Part shown: positions 5,797 through 6,632 of the stretch, in pieces
How positions within the stretch are numbered: position 1 is the first letter of the stretch
Layout of the letters: each line of letters begins with the position of its first letter
Origin: Alistipes sp.
Lineage (GTDB): Bacteria > Bacteroidota > Bacteroidia > Bacteroidales > Rikenellaceae
Assembly (NCBI GenBank): GCA_017391665.1
Contig: JAFOXS010000062.1
Span: 1-6,632 of the forward strand
Length of the DNA stretch: 6,632 bases
Reading direction: 5' to 3'
Notes under the pieces: model-generated
Databases searched by the model: none
Told to the model about the DNA's origin: nothing
What the model saw: only the letters and a program-made list of their open reading frames with translations
Made by a program: the position numbers and the translations under genes

Positions 5797-6246
5797 ATGA
5801 AACAGATTGAAAAAATCGCGGCTGGCGCAGGTTATACCTGCATCTCAGTAGGCAAGATGGCAGAGCTAAGCGAGCACGTTCTCGAATTGGGTCCTGAGGT
5901 AAAGATTCCCGGTAAGGTATTCGCTGGCGCAGCCGCAGGCACAACGGGTGCAGAATTGTCATTCCAAAGTTTTCCCGTAGGCGGTCAGACGGGATTCCTT
6001 CACACGCACCGCACTCACGAGGAGCTCTATTTCTTCCTCTCGGGTGAGGGTCAGATGCAGGTTGATGGCGATATTATCCCCGTGGCCGAGGGTAGCGTAG
6101 TGCGCGTTGCTCCCGCCCCCAAGCGTTCGGTTCGCAATACGGGCGACGAGCCTCTGGTGATGCTCTGCATCCAGTACAAGGAGGCATCGTTTACGGCCGA
6201 GGACGCCACCGATGGCGAGATTCTGGCTGAGCCCGTGGTGTGGTAA
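5797..6246 (+). CDS. Single-domain cupin protein
   Basis: A 149-residue cytoplasmic cupin (small beta-barrel, usually metal-binding). Cupin motif 1, G(X)5HXH(X)4E(X)6G, is complete: Gly63, His69, His71, Glu76, Gly83 within FLHTHRTHEELYFFLSGEG. Motif 2 (about 99-114, ending RNTGDEPL) is recognisable, but the usual fourth ligand His is replaced by Arg110, leaving a 2-His/1-Glu site. N-terminal residues 1-60 (KIAAGAGYT..., VPG-like KIPGKVF) resemble a group of cupins common in anaerobes. No signal peptide. Catalytic role unknown; it could be an isomerase, a dioxygenase-like enzyme or a small-molecule sensor. It is divergent from the HxlR-type regulator and followed by a strong terminator, so it is monocistronic. 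The ATG sits after an A-rich leader and fits the predicted promoter. Confidence 0.87.
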   Translation: MKQIEKIAAGAGYTCISVGKMAELSEHVLELGPEVKIPGKVFAGAAAGTTGAELSFQSFPVGGQTGFLHTHRTHEELYFFLSGEGQMQVDGDIIPVAEGSVVRVAPAPKRSVRNTGDEPLVMLCIQYKEASFTAEDATDGEILAEPVVW

Positions 6247-6267
6247 CACGATACACAATGTGATTTT

Positions 6268-6300
6268 GAGCATACGGCATTGGCTGTATGCTCTTTTTTT
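6268..6300 (+). terminator. Intrinsic terminator after the cupin gene
   Basis: The stem pairs GAGCATAC (6268-6275) with GTATGCTC (6286-6293) perfectly. It extends inward through G-U, G-C and C-G pairs to an ATTG loop (6279-6282), about 11 bp in total. Seven T residues (6294-6300) follow directly. It starts 22 nt after the cupin stop codon and is oriented for plus-strand transcription only, with no A tract on the left side. Confidence 0.9.
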
Positions 6301-6309
6301 GTATATTTG
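6279..6309 (+). promoter_or_regulatory. Predicted sigma-ABfr promoter for the DUF1080 lipoprotein gene
   Basis: TATATTTG (6302-6309) is a perfect -7 box, identical to those before rlmD and the cupin gene. ATTG (6279-6282) supplies the -33 TTG with a 19-nt spacer. The expected start near 6314 gives a leader of about 23 nt before the ATG. The -33 element is exactly the loop of the preceding terminator and the T tract is the spacer, so the two signals are physically merged. Confidence 0.6.
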
Positions 6310-6336
6310 TGTAGACTACTACTAACACTCATTACT

Positions 6337-6632
6337 ATGAAACAGATTTTCTCTTTACTTACACTGTGCGCAACACTCCTGGTGGCAGGATGCTCGTCAA
6401 AGGATGAGGGTTGGCAGTCGCTCCTGGATAAGGATCTGTCGCATTGGCGCGTATATCAAAGTTATCAGCACACCAATGACTTCCGTGGCCGTGCACCCGT
6501 AAATGAGGCAGGCGAAAAGATCGCACCCATCGGCTATGACAAGAACCTCTACGACCTCTTCACCGTTGAGGAGCAGGATGGCGAACCCGTGCTGCATGTA
6601 AGTGGCGAGACATACGGTTGTGTAATCTCAAA
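6337..6632 (+). CDS. DUF1080 (3-keto-disaccharide hydrolase-like) lipoprotein, N-terminal part
   Basis: I read 98 complete codons before the right edge. Residues 1-18 are a lipoprotein signal peptide with lipobox LVAGC (15-19). The mature end CSSKDE places Lys-Asp-Glu shortly after the lipidated Cys19, fitting the Bacteroidetes surface-export signal (Lys followed by two acidic residues). The mature start GWQSLLDKDLSHWRVY (25-40) is the usual opening of DUF1080/PF06439 domains (GW..L..g..l..W), and the strand DLFTVEEQDGEPVLHVSGE (73-91) with ETYGCVIS fits the family's concanavalin-like fold, where D..v.dG.l.....g.l.t follows. Characterised DUF1080 proteins cleave 3-keto-glycosides; here activity is inferred by family only, and the catalytic region is beyond the window. 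Start chosen at the ATG giving a complete signal peptide and fitting the promoter. Confidence 0.82.
   Translation, partial: MKQIFSLLTLCATLLVAGCSSKDEGWQSLLDKDLSHWRVYQSYQHTNDFRGRAPVNEAGEKIAPIGYDKNLYDLFTVEEQDGEPVLHVSGETYGCVIS

Noticed and set aside
5959..6273. Minus-strand open frame of 104 codons opposite the cupin gene
   Set aside because: It is antisense to a gene with an intact cupin motif and its own promoter and terminator; the product has no recognisable features.

Overview
The window looks like chromosomal DNA from a Bacteroidota gut commensal. The evidence is: promoter boxes of the Bacteroidetes sigma-ABfr type (TAnnTTTG with an upstream TTG), A-rich leaders without clear Shine-Dalgarno sites, a TrmD N-terminus of Bacteroidales type, and a DUF1080 lipoprotein whose N-terminus fits the Bacteroidetes lipoprotein export signal. 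The fairly GC-rich coding sequence with AT-rich intergenic gaps would suit Alistipes/Rikenellaceae. That genus guess comes from sequence feel, not from a search.

Positions 1-5237 (minus strand) hold a tightly packed run of six co-directional genes. In transcription order these are a 23S rRNA m5U methyltransferase (RlmD/RumA family), a secreted SIMPL-domain protein, a YcbL/glyoxalase-II-like metallo-beta-lactamase-fold hydrolase, a secreted two-DTG retropepsin-like aspartic protease, an FkbM-type SAM methyltransferase, and the N-terminal half of TrmD, which runs off the left edge. After a 55-nt gap behind rlmD, spacers are 11, 1, 1 and 4 nt, so the genes are probably one operon. The best promoter lies in front of rlmD. 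RNA-modification genes thus bracket four genes of different kinds, two of them exported.

Positions 5238-6246 hold a small divergent regulatory module. An HxlR-family winged-helix regulator (minus) faces a single-domain cupin (plus). The gap between them contains three abutting inverted repeats, a 10-bp direct repeat, and two predicted promoters arranged face to face so that each polymerase must cross the other's promoter. This is the most interesting regulatory DNA in the window, and an HxlR-controlled, stress-responsive cupin is the natural reading.

Positions 6247-6632 contain a strong intrinsic terminator after the cupin. The loop of its hairpin appears to supply the -33 element of the next promoter, which drives a DUF1080 (3-keto-disaccharide hydrolase-like) lipoprotein gene cut off by the right edge. 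No tRNA, rRNA, CRISPR, IS element or phage gene was seen. All assignments were made by reading motifs, with no database search.
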